Positions 5,565 through 7,045 of a DNA stretch of 7,045 nt are shown here, one piece after another. Under the pieces are notes generated by a model, which was not told the DNA's origin, searched no databases, and saw only the letters and a list, made by a program, of their open reading frames with translations. Origin of the DNA: Deltaproteobacteria bacterium (lineage in GTDB: Bacteria; Desulfobacterota; Desulfarculia; Adiutricales; Adiutricaceae). How positions within the stretch are numbered: position 1 is the stretch's first letter; each line of letters begins with the position of its first letter. The stretch covers positions 1-7,045 of the forward strand of contig JAIRZX010000032.1 of the NCBI GenBank assembly GCA_031267005.1, written 5' to 3'. Both the position numbers and the translations under genes were made by a program.

Positions 5565-6242
5565 ATGCTTAAGGCAACGACCCCGCTTCATGCGGCCTCC
5601 GCGGCGCTCCGCGCCCTCCTTCCCGCCGCGCTCGGAGCGCTGATCCTCGCCGGCTGCGGGCTCGGCGCCCGCCCCTACCCCCTCGTGCGCACCTTCACCC
5701 TGGACCCTTCCTCGCCCCAGGGAGCGGAGACCGGAGGGGCGAAACGGCCCAAGGCGTCATTAATCGTGACGGCGGCCCCTCCCCCCGGCGCCTACGAGGG
5801 CAAGAAGCTGGTCTTCATGATGAAAAGCCGGGAGCTTACCGCCGACTTCTACAACGAGCTTTCCTCGCCACCGGCGAGGGCCGTGGCCGACGGCGTGGCC
5901 AAGCGCCTGGAGCTTTCCGAGCCGCAGCTCCTGGTCGCGCGCTCCCAGGGGGCCAGGGAGGCGGACTGGGCCCTGGAAATAAGCCTCATGGACATCTACG
6001 GGGATCTCTCCCGTGAGGGCCAGTTCACGGCGCAGATGGCGGTCACGGCCACCCTGAGCGACTTGAGGCGCTCCTCCCCGCGCCCGGCCTACGTCAGGGA
6101 CTTCGTCTTCAGCATCCCCGTCTCGCGGGGGCCCGACGACTCCAGGGCCGAGGCGCTGGTCAAGGCCTACTCCGAAGGGGTCTCTCGCATGGCCGAGGAG
6201 CTGCGCCCCGAGATACGGAGGCTCGTCCTTGGCCGGCGGTAA
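5565..6242 (+). CDS. ABC-type transport auxiliary lipoprotein (PqiC-like)
   Basis: A 225-residue predicted lipoprotein. The N-terminus has a hydrophobic Ala/Leu segment at about 12-30 that ends in the lipobox LAGC, with Cys31 as the lipidation site. The residues after it (GLGARPY) contain no Asp at +2, which fits outer-membrane sorting by rules known from E. coli. The mature protein matches the ABC_trans_aux/PqiC family in its pattern: a PLVRTFTLDP opening, YEGKKLVFMMKSRELTADFYNELSSPPARAVADGVAKRLE at 77-116 (the family 'Y-yseWaapPa-ml...L' segment), and a later strand-rich half with a closing helix. Such proteins sit in the outer membrane and partner MCE proteins. The start is supported by TAAGGAG at 5548-5554, ten bases before ATG. 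It overlaps the next gene by 14 bases. The family is recognised from pattern; a specific gene name is not warranted. Confidence 0.8.
   Translation: MLKATTPLHAASAALRALLPAALGALILAGCGLGARPYPLVRTFTLDPSSPQGAETGGAKRPKASLIVTAAPPPGAYEGKKLVFMMKSRELTADFYNELSSPPARAVADGVAKRLELSEPQLLVARSQGAREADWALEISLMDIYGDLSREGQFTAQMAVTATLSDLRRSSPRPAYVRDFVFSIPVSRGPDDSRAEALVKAYSEGVSRMAEELRPEIRRLVLGRR
6217..6231 (+). promoter_or_regulatory. Shine-Dalgarno and TTG that set the start of the GldG-like gene
   Basis: GGAGG at 6217-6221 lies seven bases before TTG at 6229-6231, inside the end of the lipoprotein gene. No in-frame ATG or GTG is found near this point, and the first in-frame ATG (6331) has no purine-rich sequence at suitable distance and falls inside a hydrophobic segment. 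TTG at 6229 is therefore the best start. It gives a 14-base overlap and translational coupling with the lipoprotein. Confidence 0.65.
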
Positions 6243-7045
6243 GCCGGGCGCGGGAGGCCCCGGCTGCCGGGATACGGCCCCCGCCCCCGCAGGCGGCCGG
6301 AGGCTGCGCCTGGCCGCACCCGCGGCGTTCATGTTCGCGGCGGCGCTGGCGACCCTCGCGTTCGCGCCGGGGCTCACGCGCCTGGCGGGCGTGCTGGCGT
6401 CGACCGGGGCCCTTTTGGCCGTCTTGGCCCTCGCCGGGAACCTCGCGGCCTTCAAGTCCCGCTTCATGTCGCCGCCCGCGAAAAGGGCGGCGAGGGGCGC
6501 GGCCAGGCTCCTCTTGTGCCTCGCGGCCCTCGCGGCGGCCGGCTCGCTGGGCTCCCTTCCCGTTTTCAACGTGGCCGCCCCGGAGGAGGCCTTCCTCCCG
6601 GAGGAGACGCTGGAACTGTTGAGGCGCCTTGACCGCGAGGTCTCCCTGGAGGCGCACCTGTCCTCCGCCCGCCGGGCGGAGGGCCCCGCGAACCACCTCC
6701 TGGGCCTCTACGCCAAGGCGTCCCCCTGGGTGAGCGTCTCGGTGGGGCCGGCCCAGGGCGCCTCGTCGCCCGGAAGCGGGGACGGGGACGGCGAGCTCGA
6801 GCTGGCCGCCCAGGACACCGTGACCGTCTCGGCTTCGGGCTTCGAGGAGACCGTCTTCCCGGTCACCCGCGGGCAGGTGGACGCGGCGCTCAGGAGGCTC
6901 GTGTCGCCGCCCAGGCTCGTGTACTGCCTCATGGGCGAGGGGGCGAAGTCGTCGACGGACGGCGGTCCCCGGGGGCTCTCCCTCTGGGCCCGGCACCTGT
7001 CCAGGCGCAAGATCTTCGTCCGCGACTGGGAGTGGGCGGCCGGCC
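6229..7045 (+). CDS. GldG-like membrane protein of an ABC-type system, 3' end beyond the window
   Basis: The frame is open from TTG at 6229 to the right edge (272 residues visible, no stop). After a Gly/Pro-rich start (MAGGKPGAGGPG) come hydrophobic segments at about 31-51, 53-71 and 91-109. The extracytoplasmic part then follows the N-terminal domain of the GldG/DUF4350-type ABC auxiliary proteins: PEEAFLPEETLELLRRLDREVSLEAHL at about 116-144 corresponds to the family 'ysLSe-T--lL--L--pv-i--y' segment, LYAKASPWVSVSV to the 'y----p-v-v-vvDP' strand, and AQDTVTVSASGFEETVFPVTRGQVDAALRRLVSPPRLVYCLMGEG at about 195-239 to the 'd-vvv--g------eq-iT-al--l-----k-vyfltGhGE' segment. The final GHGE is diverged to GEGA. 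GldG works with GldA/GldF ABC proteins in gliding Bacteroidota; homologues elsewhere are of unknown role. No GldA or GldF is in the window. It is co-transcribed with the lipid-transport genes by overlap, which suggests a shared role or the start of a second transporter. Confidence 0.62.
   Translation, partial: MAGGKPGAGGPGCRDTAPAPAGGRRLRLAAPAAFMFAAALATLAFAPGLTRLAGVLASTGALLAVLALAGNLAAFKSRFMSPPAKRAARGAARLLLCLAALAAAGSLGSLPVFNVAAPEEAFLPEETLELLRRLDREVSLEAHLSSARRAEGPANHLLGLYAKASPWVSVSVGPAQGASSPGSGDGDGELELAAQDTVTVSASGFEETVFPVTRGQVDAALRRLVSPPRLVYCLMGEGAKSSTDGGPRGLSLWARHLSRRKIFVRDWEWAAG

Noticed and set aside
6331..6333. ATG as the start of the GldG-like gene
   Set aside because: No Shine-Dalgarno upstream and it falls inside the first hydrophobic segment; TTG at 6229 has GGAGG at ideal distance.
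5760..6996. Two long minus-strand open frames opposite the lipoprotein and GldG-like genes
   Set aside because: Arg/Gly/Ala-rich shadows; the + strand frames carry a lipobox, family patterns, membrane segments and good ribosome-binding sites.

Overview
The window is very GC-rich, with long open frames on both strands, GTG and TTG starts, and frequent AGG (Arg) and ATA (Ile) codons. The genes point to a Gram-negative (diderm) bacterium: an Mla-type inner-membrane ABC transporter with an MCE-domain protein, an outer-membrane-type auxiliary lipoprotein, and a secreted solute-binding protein. High GC together with AGG/ATA use fits a Desulfobacterota-like (former Deltaproteobacteria) genome, but the sequence alone does not fix the lineage.

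Layout. Bases 1-569 hold no gene I can support. They contain a pentanucleotide tandem repeat at the left edge, a small AT-rich island near 240-276, and a perfect 13-bp-arm inverted repeat at 490-516. From 570 all recognisable genes run on the + strand: a divergent TctC/Bug-type periplasmic binding protein (570-1616); an MlaE-type permease with an N-terminal STAS domain (1616-2776), its GTG overlapping the preceding stop by one base; and an MlaF-type ATPase with a 116-residue low-complexity N-terminal extension (2760-3851). A 476-base gap (3852-4327) follows, with a purine-rich 43-base direct repeat, a weak terminator-like hairpin and two copies of a 10-bp palindrome. Then come an MCE/MlaD protein (4328-5413), a 151-base GC-rich spacer with degenerate repeats, a PqiC/ABC_trans_aux-type lipoprotein (5565-6242), and the start of a GldG-like membrane protein (6229 to the right edge, incomplete) that uses a TTG start behind a strong Shine-Dalgarno.

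How the genes fit together. The permease (MlaE), ATPase (MlaF) and MCE protein (MlaD) should form the core of a lipid transporter in the inner membrane. The STAS domain fused to the permease may do the job of a separate MlaB. The auxiliary lipoprotein probably links the MCE protein to the outer membrane, as PqiC-type proteins do for their MCE partners. No MlaC or MlaA gene is seen. In their place the cluster opens with a TctC-like binding protein without TctA/TctB partners and closes with a GldG-like protein without visible GldA/GldF partners. These two flanking genes, the ATPase extension and the repeat-rich spacers are the unusual parts. The most interesting possibility is a variant lipid-transport system with a TctC-fold periplasmic component; this is inference and needs comparison across genomes.
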